Assembly (NCBI RefSeq): GCF_963662255.1
Contig: NC_085047.1
Span: 99,145,619 to 99,209,618 of the forward strand
Direction of reading: 5' to 3'
Origin: Cinclus cinclus
Taxonomy: Eukaryota; Chordata; Aves; Passeriformes; Cinclidae
Length of the DNA: 64,000 nt
Position numbers and translations under genes: made by a program
Shown: positions 50,681-59,957 of the stretch, piece after piece
How the letters are laid out: every line of letters begins with the position of its first letter
How positions within the stretch are numbered: the stretch's first letter is position 1
The notes under the pieces: model-generated
Told to the model about the DNA's origin: nothing
Database searches by the model: none
What the model saw: the letters and a program-made list of their open reading frames with translations, nothing else

Positions 50681-51503
50681 ACTGCAGCAGGAACTGCTTT
50701 AGAGGGCAGTTCTGAGCCTGCAGCCCAGCGTGTGTCCTGGTGGGAGACATTGTACAAACACTGCTCAGTGGAGCAGTTTCTGCTTCACCAATCAGCCCCT
50801 TGGTGACACTGTTTTAATGCAGAATTCAGAAGTACACATTCACATCCTTTTTTAGTAGGGCTCTCAGTGATGACCAAGGTGACTGTTCTGCCACATGAGG
50901 GATGCCTGAGGACATCCCTCATGGTTTCTTTGGTTTCTTTTGTTGAAGGAAGGACTTTGGACACAGCCACAACTGTCAGCAAAGTGGCTGAAAATGTCCC
51001 TTCTCTCCAGTGTAAGCTTCAGCTTCTTGGAAAAAGGTTTCAGGAAAGTATTTTCTTTGAAGAGGGAGAGAGCAGAGATAGAGTGCCCATGAGATTAAGG
51101 TTTTGAATTCCTTCTTGGTCTCTTCTGACAAATGTTCTGCTGTCGCCCACAGCCAAGTATTTAGCAAAATTGCTGACTCCAGACCCAAGAAACATCTTAA
51201 GAAACACCCACTGAGATATTTTTAAATTCTCTAGGGCTAGGGAATAAAACAAGACAAGTTCACAGATGCAGATAAAAGATTTTATGTATTCTAATCTGCA
51301 TCCATCATGAGTGGATCCAGATTAGAATAAAGTAGCATGTAAAGAAAGCAAATATGTTCATATTCATGAGAAACTGGAAATTATGTAAGATGAGCAAGTT
51401 TTTATTTTCCATGTTGTTTATCCTTTGTTTTTACATTTCACAGAAGAATGTTCCCCAGCCCCTAATTGAGGGCCAAACAAGACTTCAGATATTCTGTTAA
51501 TAA
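50681..51503. other. GC-richer unidentified stretch with a perfect hairpin
   Basis: The segment 50690-51110 is richer in G and C and repeat-free. It contains the inverted repeat listed separately. Frames on both strands (50785-50982 minus, 50867-51106 plus, 50976-51252 minus) are short and unrecognised. It may be an old repeat or a conserved segment. Confidence 0.45.
50894..50923. repeat. Perfect inverted repeat, 11-bp arms, 8-base loop
   Basis: CATGAGGGATG (50894-50904) is followed by CCTGAGGA and then CATCCCTCATG (50913-50923), the exact reverse complement. It can form a hairpin as DNA or RNA. The stem is too short for a typical miRNA precursor, and no longer pairing continues outside the arms. 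Confidence 0.85.
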
Positions 51504-51852
51504 TAGAATCACAGAATTTGCTGAGTTGGAAGGGACCCATTAGGATCATCAAGTCCAGCTCCTGGCCCTGTACAGGACACCCCAAGAACCCCCACCATGT
51601 GCCTGAGAGCATAGTACAAATTCTTATTTAACTCTCTAAGGATTGGTGCTGTGACCTCTTTCCTGGGGAGCCTGTTCCAGTGCCCAACCATCCTCTGAGT
51701 GAAAAAACTTCCCTGATATTCAACCTAAACCTGCCCTGTCTCAGCTTCATGCCATTTCCTCAAGTCCTGTCACTGGTCACCAGAGTGAAGGGATTGATAC
51801 CTGCCCCTCCACTTCCTCATCAGGATGTTGAAGACCACAATGAGGGCATCCC
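51504..51852 (-). mobile_element. CR1 LINE 3'-end fragment (antisense), ~350 bp
   Basis: On plus it reads as the complement of a CR1 tail: TAGAATCACAGAATTTGCTG, GAAGGGACCCATTAGGATCA, CTGGCCCTGTACAGGACACC, ACCATGTGCCTGAGAGCATA, TGCTGTGACCTCTTTCCTGG, GGAGCCTGTTCCAGTGCCCA, CAACCTAAACCTGCCCTGTC and TTCATGCCATTTCCTCAAGT. It covers the 3' untranslated part and the end of the RT C-terminal region. It is the same subfamily as 14761-14870 and better preserved, hence probably younger than the 42-kb copy. The plus frame 51680-51862 is read from it and is not a gene. Confidence 0.96.
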
Positions 51853-51884
51853 TTGGCATTAAGATATGTAAGTTCACATGATCA
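51853..51884. other. Spacer between two CR1 tails
   Basis: A short junction of about 30 bases separates two same-orientation CR1 tails of different subfamilies. Confidence 0.6.
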
Positions 51885-51966
51885 TACTACAGAATCATAG
51901 GATAATTTAGTACAACAATAAACCCAGCACTACCAAGTCCACCACTAAATCAAGTTCCTGAGCAAT
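51885..51966 (-). mobile_element. Short CR1 LINE tail (antisense), second subfamily
   Basis: ACTACAGAATCATAGGATAA, then TAAACCCAGCACTACCAAGT, and CCACCACTAAATCAAGTTCC. This is the complement of the CR1 tail whose sense strand reads 'tttagtggtggacttggcagtgctgggtt'. It is a different subfamily from the neighbour at 51504-51852, so this is an independent insertion. The fragment at 26229-26325 is of the same type. Confidence 0.85.
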
Positions 51967-52567
51967 TCATCATTAACTTACATATTACTGCAGACACTTC
52001 AGGTGCAGATGTGAACTGTGTTCCCATAGTGGTACAGGCATGGGTTGTAGATTCCCACATCTTATTGAATATGTATTAATCATAAATACTGAGATTTTTA
52101 GTTTTAAAGGAAAGCAGTGAACGACCTGTTATTACTAAACTGCATACAAAATAAAACCACATTAGCTTTCGTCAACAGACTGCAGTATTAAGAATGCTTC
52201 ATTTGCAATTAGTACTTTGTAATGTAATTCTTCAAAACTGATTAATTGAAGAAGAAATGCTGGACATTGCAAGATACAGATTATCTCATGAACTCTGGCA
52301 CTTCCTGCTTAAAAGATGGTGCCATATGGTGTAACAAGGAAAAGTGAATACCTTTAGACATGCTTGATTCCTTTTTTTGTTTAGTGATGTTCAATATACA
52401 TGTGAATATAAAGAAAAAAGATTTAAAAGCTTGTGTTTGTGACTATCTTAAAGGTTTTCCTACTTTCAAAACTTTCTGTTAAAAGTTTTTGATATTACAA
52501 GCTGATAGCAAACAATCAAACACAAAATTCTCCAGTATCACTGGAAAAGCAGTTTTTTATATTTTTA

Positions 52568-52600
52568 AAAAGAAGACAAAGAAGAAGAACAAGAAGAAAG
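52568..52600. repeat. (AAG)n-like purine tract
   Basis: An imperfect AAG/AAC repeat (AAGAAGACAAAGAAGAAGAA and onward). Simple sequence. Confidence 0.85.
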
Positions 52601-53631
52601 CCCTAAGTAGAAAACTAAAAGAATGCAAGACCCCCTATATACAATAAATGAATAGTTGTTTTCCAATTAGTTGAGTTTTCAAAATAGGTTTAGGTTAAAG
52701 AACAAATGCAAGAAAAATAATAAAGAATCCCAAAATGACCTATTGGCTCAATTGCTGGGGAGCAGTCATAATTCTAAAATTATGTGCCACTAATCTTACT
52801 TTTTGACACTTAAATTGTCTTTCCTTTTGGGGCATGAAAATTCATTGTTTTCCTTTAACTTCTCTGTGAGAAAGTGGAGAGGAGTAGCCCTGAGTGCTGG
52901 CACACTTGAGAGAGCTGGGGAGCAGTTGTGGAGCAGTAATCAGTCTTGCACATTGCAATATCTAAGTGGGTAATGATGATTAATGTTCAGCAGGATGCTG
53001 TGTGCTATAGAAATGATGCCTCTTCTGTTCAATCTGTATGCAGACAGAGTCCTGCAAAAGCTGTAAGAAACTAAAGACTATTTGCTTTGGCACAGCCTTG
53101 TTAGCACCAGAATTTTTACATGTAGGTTGTGTGCTGCTTGCATATTGGAGTGTTTTAAATTAATTTTGCTTGTTTGGACCCTTGATTTGCTCAATTTTTT
53201 GCTAGAAAGTGACTGATACGTTGAAAAGTAATGTTGGGGTTTTTTTGTTTGTTTGGGATTGAAGAGAAGTGTGGTGTTGGAGGGTTAAATATGGAGTGGA
53301 GAGAGCTGGGGAACTGCTGTGGTTGTGTGGGTTAATCCCCAATCTAGATGGAAGTCAGTCACATTCAAGCATGACTCATTTGAAAAGAGGGAAGGCTAAA
53401 CTGTGTGAATGATCTGATGTTTTGGCTTTTTTAAGTGCACCTGTATACATCTGATTGTCTCCAGTATGAAGGGTCACAGTTGCAAGTACACGTGCAGTCT
53501 GTCTAAAGTGCTTTAATGCAAGCATGTATATGGAGAGATTAGTTGAAAGGGATGTGGCTGCAAAATAAAGTTTTTAGGAGAAATCTTTGCCCCTCAGAAA
53601 GCATATTTTATGATGTTTTATTGTGCTGAAC

Positions 53632-53742
53632 ATGGGAGCATCTTTCTCTGAAGACCTAAAGAAGCTGGAGCTAGCTGTGGAAGAAGCCAGGGAAAACTCT
53701 GGAGTCCATGTGTGGGGAGCTCAACATGATGCAGGAGCCTAG
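53632..53742 (+). other. Small open frame (36 codons), unrecognised
   Basis: ATG at 53632 to TAG at 53740-53742 gives a 36-residue peptide beginning MGASFSEDLKKLELAVEEAR. It has an acidic/basic helix-like N-terminal half and Gly at position 2, which would suit N-myristoylation. There is no Kozak-type support beyond a purine (A) at -3 (GAACATG) and a G at +4, no downstream in-frame continuation, and no LTR nearby. It could be chance, a piece of an old retroelement gag-like start, or a micropeptide. Chance is most likely. Confidence 0.2.
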
Positions 53743-55564
53743 CCTAGGTGGGGAGACTTCTGCGAAGTTACTGCATGATGTCCTGATCCCTGTGGCAATA
53801 TACAGTGTTTATCTTTGGGTTTACTCTGGTGAGGAACATCAGAACTTTGAAATGTTGCCATACTATGCCATTGCTTTACATTGCAGCAACTCAGCAAAGA
53901 TAATTTAGTAGTCTGTACTGCTGAGAGCTAATGCATGAGTTACCTGATGGTGAAATATGATCACTTTTAGGAAATTAAAATGTTTTAAGTGAAAATCATT
54001 TTTCTCTTGATGTCTCTGAACTGTAGAAGAAAATAAGTGCGGTAGACGACCACTGTATTAATCTGCAGTAGCTAAGGTAGGAATAACAGCCTGATGGGAC
54101 TTGCTGCTTGCAATAAATATTCAAAGTTGTATAATAAACAGCCTGAGGATGAGGTATTCAGGTATTTAACTGTTTGAGAAAATTGTTTCATACTGTCAGT
54201 AAGATCATAACACCATGTGATAATAATGCACTGTGTGGATTACAGATTGGTTGTTTTAAAATCACTTAAGTAATACAATGATGAAATAGTCAATTCCTTT
54301 TAAATTTGACTGGGGAAATTTTGAGGCTGTTTAGGCTGTTCTGATTATTAAAAGCTGATTATTAATAGTGGGAACACAAAAAACTTCTTATTTTTGTGTA
54401 TTTTTACCTTTCTGCACCTTGAAAATTATTTTATTGGTAAGTATTAAACTGACTGAATTTATTACATTCTCTCTCTAAAACCTTTACTTTGAACTACCAC
54501 TGTTTGAAATTATTCCATTAACAGTGTGGAACACAATGAACTGAAAACTGGCTAACTAGTAATTTTCAAAATAATAACAACCAAAAAAAAGCCAGCATTG
54601 GAGAGGGGCAGGTGATGTGTCCCAAGAAATATACTGCTGGGTAGGCTTGGCTGAGGGATCTTACTCGCACTGGTGTGGCAGAACACGAGAAGTCCCAGGC
54701 ATAATGAGCTGTCCTCGTGCCACTGTGCAGTCTGTTGGGTAGCCTTGGTGTACCAGCACTCTGATTGCAATGACATGTGCCTTTGCACAGCAGGCACAAT
54801 TACCCCCATTTTGCAATGAAGCATGTTGAGCACTCTTACTTCATCCCCTGAAGCCCATATTTCATCTTAGGAAGCCCAAAGGGACCTCCAGACCTTGTAC
54901 ATTTATCTGCTTGCTGCAGGCTGTTTAAATAGGCTGTTCCCTGACTGTGTCCCTGAACGTGCAACTGAGACCTGCCTGTTTCAGAGGCATATTTGTTCTT
55001 TGCATTCTTGAGAGATGCCGTGGCTCTTGTAATGCTTTCACTCTTGTATTATACATGAATGTGAACACCTTCTCTCTTTTTATATGAATTTGTCTGACTT
55101 CAGTGTCAACTTTTGTCTCTTGTTGATTTCTTGCTCTGTGAGATTGAAGTGCCTTTTCCAGACCTTCTCTCACTTTGCATTTGAGTCACATGCATCTGCT
55201 GTTTGTCAATCCAGTCTCACTGTCCAAGTCTCACAGACAGCTGCTTCTCTCTTTCTTCTGGATACAGTTTATGGCTCTCTGCTGCATCTCTTAGAATATG
55301 GAGACTCAAGCTAGACCCCACAGTCCAGCACTGATCTCAGCTCTTCCCCCTAACTGTAGGTCACTCTTCCCTATTGGCACACCTGGGCCTTGCATTCATA
55401 CTCATGAGCTCGATTTGTGGGGAGGTTCATGTGGAGTTCCTGTGCTGCTGCTGCCCACAGAAAGCCTTTTTCCAATGCTGTCCTGTATGTCAGGCTTCAA
55501 TTCACCATCCCCAGATGTATTATCTTGTGTACATAATTTAAGATTTCAGTCAACTATTTAAAAA

Positions 55565-56150
55565 CTGTAGCCAGAAGGTTGAGGGAAGTGATTCTGCCCC
55601 TCTACTCAGCTCTCCTGAGACCTCACCTGGAGCTCCGTGTCTGGCTCTGGCATCCTCAGCACAGGAAAGACAAAAGAAAGACATGGATCTCTTGGAGCAA
55701 GTCCAGAGGAGGACCACAAAGACAATCAGAGGGCTGGAGCACCTCTCTTATGAGAACAGTGTGAGAGTTGGGGTTGTTCAGCCTGGAGAAGAGAAGGCAC
55801 TGGGTTGACAGCAGCCTTCCAGCTCCGGAACAGCTACAAGAGAGCTGGAGAGAGACTTTTTACAAGGGCAGGTGGTGACAGGGCAAGGGGCAATGGCTTT
55901 GAGCTGAAGGTGGATAGATTTAGAGTAGATAAAAGGACAGTGAGCATGGTAAGGCACTGAACAGGTTGCTCAGAGAACCTGGGGACTCCCTACTCTTTAA
56001 AGTGTTCAAGGCCAGGTTGGATGGGGCTTTAACAATCTGGTCTAGTGGAAGGTGTCCCTGCCCATGGCAGGGAGGTTGGAACTAGGTGCTCTTCAAGTTC
56101 CCTTCCAAGCCAGAGAGAGCATTCTGTTATACTGTGACTGTATAAAAAGT
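55565..56150 (+). mobile_element. CR1 LINE 3' end with RT C-terminus (sense), ~590 bp
   Basis: The plus frame at 55579-55764 encodes [17 protein letters not shown], the conserved C-terminal reverse-transcriptase block of CR1 (family REVIVPLYSALVRPHLEY). It is followed by CAGAGGAGGACCACAAAGAC, GGGCTGGAGCACCTCTCTTA, TTGGGGTTGTTCAGCCTGGA and GAAGAGAAGGCA. The 3' untranslated region then shows GGCAAGGGGCAATGGCTTTG, GGTGGATAGATTTAGAGTAG, GAACAGGTTGCTCAGAGAAC, AAGGCCAGGTTGGATGGGGC, CATGGCAGGGAGGTTGGAAC and a tail of degenerate octamers (ATTCTGTTATACTGTGACTG). It is 5'-truncated and inactive, and moderately diverged. It is the best-preserved sense CR1 of the window. Confidence 0.97.
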
Positions 56151-57664
56151 TTGGTTTAAATGGCCAAAATATCTGAATTTCTTCTGCCCTGAGCTTCTCT
56201 TTTTAGCTATTTCATCCATTGCTTCTCATCCAAAATTTACAACAGAGCTTTGTACCCTTAGACCTGCAAGGTACCTGTGCTTGAAACACATTGTGGCATA
56301 AAACAGGAATTGAAATTGCTCTTTTATTGTTTTGTTTCCCTTGAATCCAGTCAGTGCTAAGGGAGTGATACAATAGTTCAGTGATTAATTTGGCTTTATT
56401 TTTTATAATGAATTCCTAAGTGAAACCAAGCTGAAGATCACTACCTTTTGGTAAAGAACTGGTTATTTTTCTCCTAAAAATTAATTTTCTTCTTGTATGT
56501 ACACACCTACACATGTACAATTAAAGTTTTGTACAGTTTCCAATGGTAATTTTTAGACAGAATTTTCAAAGTTTTGATGTTTTAATTTTTGGTAAACAAA
56601 AAACCTTGTTATCATATAAATGACAGTTTTCCAAAATAACTCAACATTTTGTCTGGAAGGCTTGTGAAAATGAAAACTATTTCCAGGCTTATGTAATGGG
56701 AACAATGCAATTAAAAATAGATGAGTCTATACTTCTTTTTTATTGGTTCAACATGGTATATTTTTAGTTTTCTATATTTCTTTTAAATACTTCCTTGTTT
56801 CTCTCTGTAGAAAATGTCAACAACACTCGAATTAATTGTTCTAATGTGTAAAGAAGAGTAGGCTTTTTATATATAAGCAACACCAAACTGCTACTATATA
56901 TTTACAGAAAATCAATGAGAAAAATCTAGCTAAAATATTGTCACTTCCCAAAGGAAGTAAAATTTAATTTTCACCAATCAAAATGTCAACTTGATGAATG
57001 TATGTGAGAATACGTATACCAAACTGCAGAGTTCATTATACTAATATAAATTACAGAGTTATCATTATGTTAATTACATAATGCCTAATAAAATAAATTT
57101 GACAGGTCTTAATAATTTGGCTTCATTCAAAAAAGTGATTATTTCCAGTAGCTCCTGGGTATTAAAATCATACTTACCTGTTCAATGTTCTCTAAAGTGC
57201 ACTTGAGGGGCTCAGCTCAAGCATTTGTCTATTCTCTGTCTTCATTTCCTTTTCCATAGGTGAACATTTTAATTCCCTCTAAGCATTTCTCTGTAAAATA
57301 CACTCCTATTTTGAGTCTTACTGCTTTGTCCTTTTCTGGCTTAAAGTAATTTTTAATGAGTCTTTATTTTGGCTTTGTATGTATTTTTTTTTACTTCCAG
57401 GACTTGTAGAGTATATAGAAAATAAACATTTTGTCACTTAAAGCCTTTCAGTTCACTGTTCACTGTTCAGTAGTTCTTCTCCTCACACGCCTCTCTTGGC
57501 ATCTGACACATGAGAAGGTTTCTCCTAGCACCTTTGGGTGCCCTCCCAAAACCAGGAGAGAGGCAGGAGCCTGCTGCCACTGACACACCATTCATGTTGT
57601 TCTGTCCGAGCAGCGACGGTTTGGCCAGCACAGCTTCTTAATTTCTTTCATCTCCCTTATGGCC
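56151..57664. other. Unique non-coding DNA
   Basis: AT-rich up to about 57440, then GC-richer (57480-57664). The latter directly borders a CR1 end and could be unrecognised repeat. No exon is recognised. Confidence 0.5.
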
Positions 57665-57850
57665 CTCCCTAGTGGAATGGGATGTGGGCCTATCTCATCC
57701 CAAAACAGCACTGGCTCTGGACCAGGCTACTCAGGGCTTGAACCAATTCGAAGTTGAAAAATCCAGAAATGGAGATGGCACAACATCTTGGGGTTGCTCA
57801 CTCTGCTGCCCCTCTATCATCACTGGGAAACAGTTTCTGTCACCTGCTGG
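57665..57850 (-). mobile_element. CR1 LINE 3'-end fragment (antisense), left of nested LTR
   Basis: The reverse complement reads AGATGTTGTGCCATCTCCAT, TTCTGGATTTTTCAACTTCG, ATTGGTTCAAGCCCTGAGTA, GCCTGGTCCAGAGCCAGTGC and a GATGAGATAGGC block. This matches the CR1 tail pattern 'gttgtgcaatctccatccttggagat...caacctggtctag...gattggactagatgacct'. It ends near 57665 without clear octamers. It lies directly against the LTR at 57860. With the RT fragment at 58366-58720 it may be one interrupted CR1 that has also lost most sequence between RT and tail. Confidence 0.75.
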
Positions 57851-57976
57851 AATGTGATCTGATATCAGGGTAGAGGGTGGTCCCTGACAATCTTTTTTTA
57901 GGGCTTGCAGATATCAGGGCAAAAGTGGCAAAAATAAAAGAGTGGTATGATGACCACAACTTAGTAACATAAACAC

Positions 57977-57982
57977 TTTAAT
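57977..57982 (-). promoter_or_regulatory. Poly(A) signal of the nested LTR
   Basis: On minus, ATTAAA is followed by GTGTTTATGTTAC, a G/T-rich stretch as expected downstream of a cleavage site. It supports the LTR's orientation. Confidence 0.5.
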
Positions 57983-58092
57983 AATAATTAAGGTCAATGT
58001 GGGACGAGGCCCAAAAATCCGAATACAATAACTAAGGGGACTAGATCTCTTTAGGAGCCAATGGTCAAAGACAAGGATGAAGGGAGGTTCAG

Positions 58093-58105
58093 GGTATAAA
58101 TATGG
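58093..58105 (-). promoter_or_regulatory. TATA-like box of the nested LTR
   Basis: On minus, CCATATTTATACC lies about 260 bases from the LTR's TG start, after CCATTGG boxes. It marks the probable core promoter. Activity is unknown. Confidence 0.45.
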
Positions 58106-58365
58106 GGCAAGAGAGGGGGTGGAGTTGAGGTTAGGGTCCAATGGGTATAGGGGAAAGTGGTGCAGAGGTGGAGTAAGGTAAGGTAGGGGTAGGCAGGGTG
58201 GGACACCGCATTAACTGAGGGCCAATGGGGATCCAAGGAAGGGAGAACATTCTAGGAACTGCGAGTGGGGATAATTAGTTGGGAAATGAGGGTTAGGAAT
58301 ATGTATGTGGTATTAATATAGGCAATCCCATAACTGTTCAGAACATTTTTTATGGGATCACCACA

Positions 58366-58720
58366 ACTTGAACAAATGCCTCCCAAGGTTTAATAATTGC
58401 TCTTCAGTGATGGTTGCCTGTCCTGGAATACTGGTCAGGCTGACTCCCACAGTCTGTGTGCAATGCAGTGGGGGGACAGCCCCTTATCTTGAACTCTGAC
58501 CTGTGCCCCTGTTTGTACATCCCAGGAGCTGCAGGATGCCATTGCTACCAAGGCAAATGACCATTGGGTCCTCCAGGTCATTGATAGGGATGTTATAGGT
58601 CCCAGGACAGACCCCTGCAGTTCTCCCTCCTTTCAGTGCTGGTCTCTGGGTGGGTTAACAGCTCACTCAGCCTGAGCATCCAACCAGCATCTTTCCTGTC
58701 TGGTTTAGTTGAGCTCCAGT
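58366..58720 (-). mobile_element. CR1 LINE reverse-transcriptase fragment (antisense), right of nested LTR
   Basis: On minus, around 58640 down to 58550, successive frames read LQGSVLGP and then NIPINDLEDP, the CR1/LINE RT motif PQGSVLGP...LFNIFINDLD. Upstream of this (plus 58650-58700) the minus strand reads GATGCTGGTTGGATGCTCAG, which fits the preceding WLDGRAQ block. Several frameshifts and stops show it is decayed. Between 58370 and 58540 the alignment to CR1 becomes unclear. The ~800 bp normally separating this RT motif from the 3' tail is mostly absent, so a deletion, or two separate insertions, must be assumed. Confidence 0.75.
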
Positions 58721-59699
58721 CTTTTCTCTTTCTTGGTCGTCTCTCTGAGTATTGTGTAAATTCTTAATAACAGTTGCTTTTCATCCTTCACCCCTTTTTT
58801 CCTTTTCCCCAAAAGGGACCCTTGTACATTGCAAGACAGAGAGAAGGGGTGTGAAATCATAACCTAAGATTTACTCAAGAGAGTTCTCTATACTGTGGTT
58901 CCCATGCTTGCCTTCCTCAAAACATGAACCATTAGCTGCCATAGAGAAAGTAGGATAATTAGGTTCTTTCTGGGAGGACAGATATCTGATCACTTTAAGA
59001 TCCTGCATTGCACAGTTGAATTTCTGGAACTATAATGGAGTTTAACAGCTTTTATCTCCACAGTGGGTTCTTTCAAGCAGATATCACAGAGGTTTTACTG
59101 AATTGGTACTTGGCTTTCCTTTTCCTTTTGGTTATCTGCTGTTGGTTTCCTCTGTTTTGTATTGAGGAGATGGAGGAAACTATGAAACAGTCTCACATGG
59201 CATGAACTTACCCATCAGCTTGAGAGAAATGCTGTAATTCCTTGGTTTTGACAGTACAGACTGTAGTATGATTTGTGTGCTACTGACACACTGCCTTTGA
59301 ATAGGTAAGGAAAGGGTGGATTTGGTCCTGCTTCTCTTTTAAAGCCTGTTATGATTGCTGCATTATTATTAATTAAAAAATAATAAATAGTCTATTTACT
59401 ATTTTCCTCATTTCTTGAGGAAATGAATGAATATAAAAATACTCTGGTTCCCCTAAAAGAAGTAATGGCAATAATTTGCTTGACTGTAGAAGTCAGAAAA
59501 ATTTTATTATGAAAACCAAGAGAAAGAAAGCCTAAATTTTGTACAGTGGCAATTGTTGAATAAATGTTAGATTTATACAAGGTTAAATTATTTTGTCAAC
59601 ACATTAGCTATAAGGATAGATGTACTACTCAGTTCAGGAGGACCAGCCAGCAGCCTGCCAGCAAATTATGAAGAAGGCAGAACTGAGCCTTTTACAGAG
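58721..59699. other. Unique non-coding DNA
   Basis: No gene or repeat is recognised. Confidence 0.55.
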
Positions 59700-59957
59700 T
59701 CATTTACCTGAAGAATGACAGATTATAGTAATAAATTGAAAAAGGGGAGGTTCAGACTGGATATGAGGAAAGAAAGATTTATCATAAGGATAATTAAACA
59801 GTGAAGCAGGTTGCCCAGAGGCTGTGCAGTTTTCATCCTTTGATGTGTTCAAACTAAATGCAATAGAGCCCTGAGGGGAAACCTGGTTTGACCTTACCTT
59901 GGCCAGCAGGTTGAACTGGAGACATCCATATATTCCTTAAAACCTGAATTACTCTCT
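59700..59957 (+). mobile_element. CR1 LINE 3'-end fragment (sense), ~260 bp
   Basis: GGGGAGGTTCAGACTGGATA, TGAGGAAAGAAAGATTTATC, TGAAGCAGGTTGCCCAGAGG, CTTTGATGTGTTCAAACTAA and CAGCAGGTTGAACTGGAGAC, then CCTTAAAACCTGAATTACTC. This is the family's 3' untranslated region in order, ending at a weak octamer tail. It is non-coding and 5'-truncated, and more diverged than the 55.6-kb copy. Confidence 0.9.

Larger units (their letters stand above)
51967..55564. other. Unique non-coding DNA
   Basis: It contains an AAG-rich tract at 52568-52600 and a small plus ORF at 53632-53742 (listed separately). GC-richer stretches at 54590-54830 and 55280-55560 have overlapping featureless frames; they may be repeats that I cannot name. 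No exon is called. Confidence 0.45.
57860..58365 (-). mobile_element. Solo LTR, ERVK-like, antisense, nested between CR1 pieces
   Basis: Read on minus, the element starts TGTGGTGATCCCATAAAAAA and ends at CCCTGATATCA, giving TG...CA ends about 506 bp apart. Features in LTR order: CCATTGG boxes (plus-strand CCAATGG near 58226, 58139 and 58059), a TATA-like ATATTTATACC (complement at 58093-58105), and a poly(A) signal ATTAAA (complement at 57977-57982) about 120 bases further on. GT-rich sequence follows. This order and spacing are typical of a retroviral U3-R-U5, and I associate the sequence with avian ERVK-type LTRs, less surely than for the 22.4-kb element. No internal retroviral sequence flanks it. 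I could not find a 6-bp target duplication, so the ends are provisional; see the findings for the alternative boundary. Confidence 0.62.

Noticed and set aside
55579..55764. Possible host gene encoding a [17 protein letters not shown] peptide
   Set aside because: This is the C-terminal reverse-transcriptase block of a truncated CR1, not a host gene.
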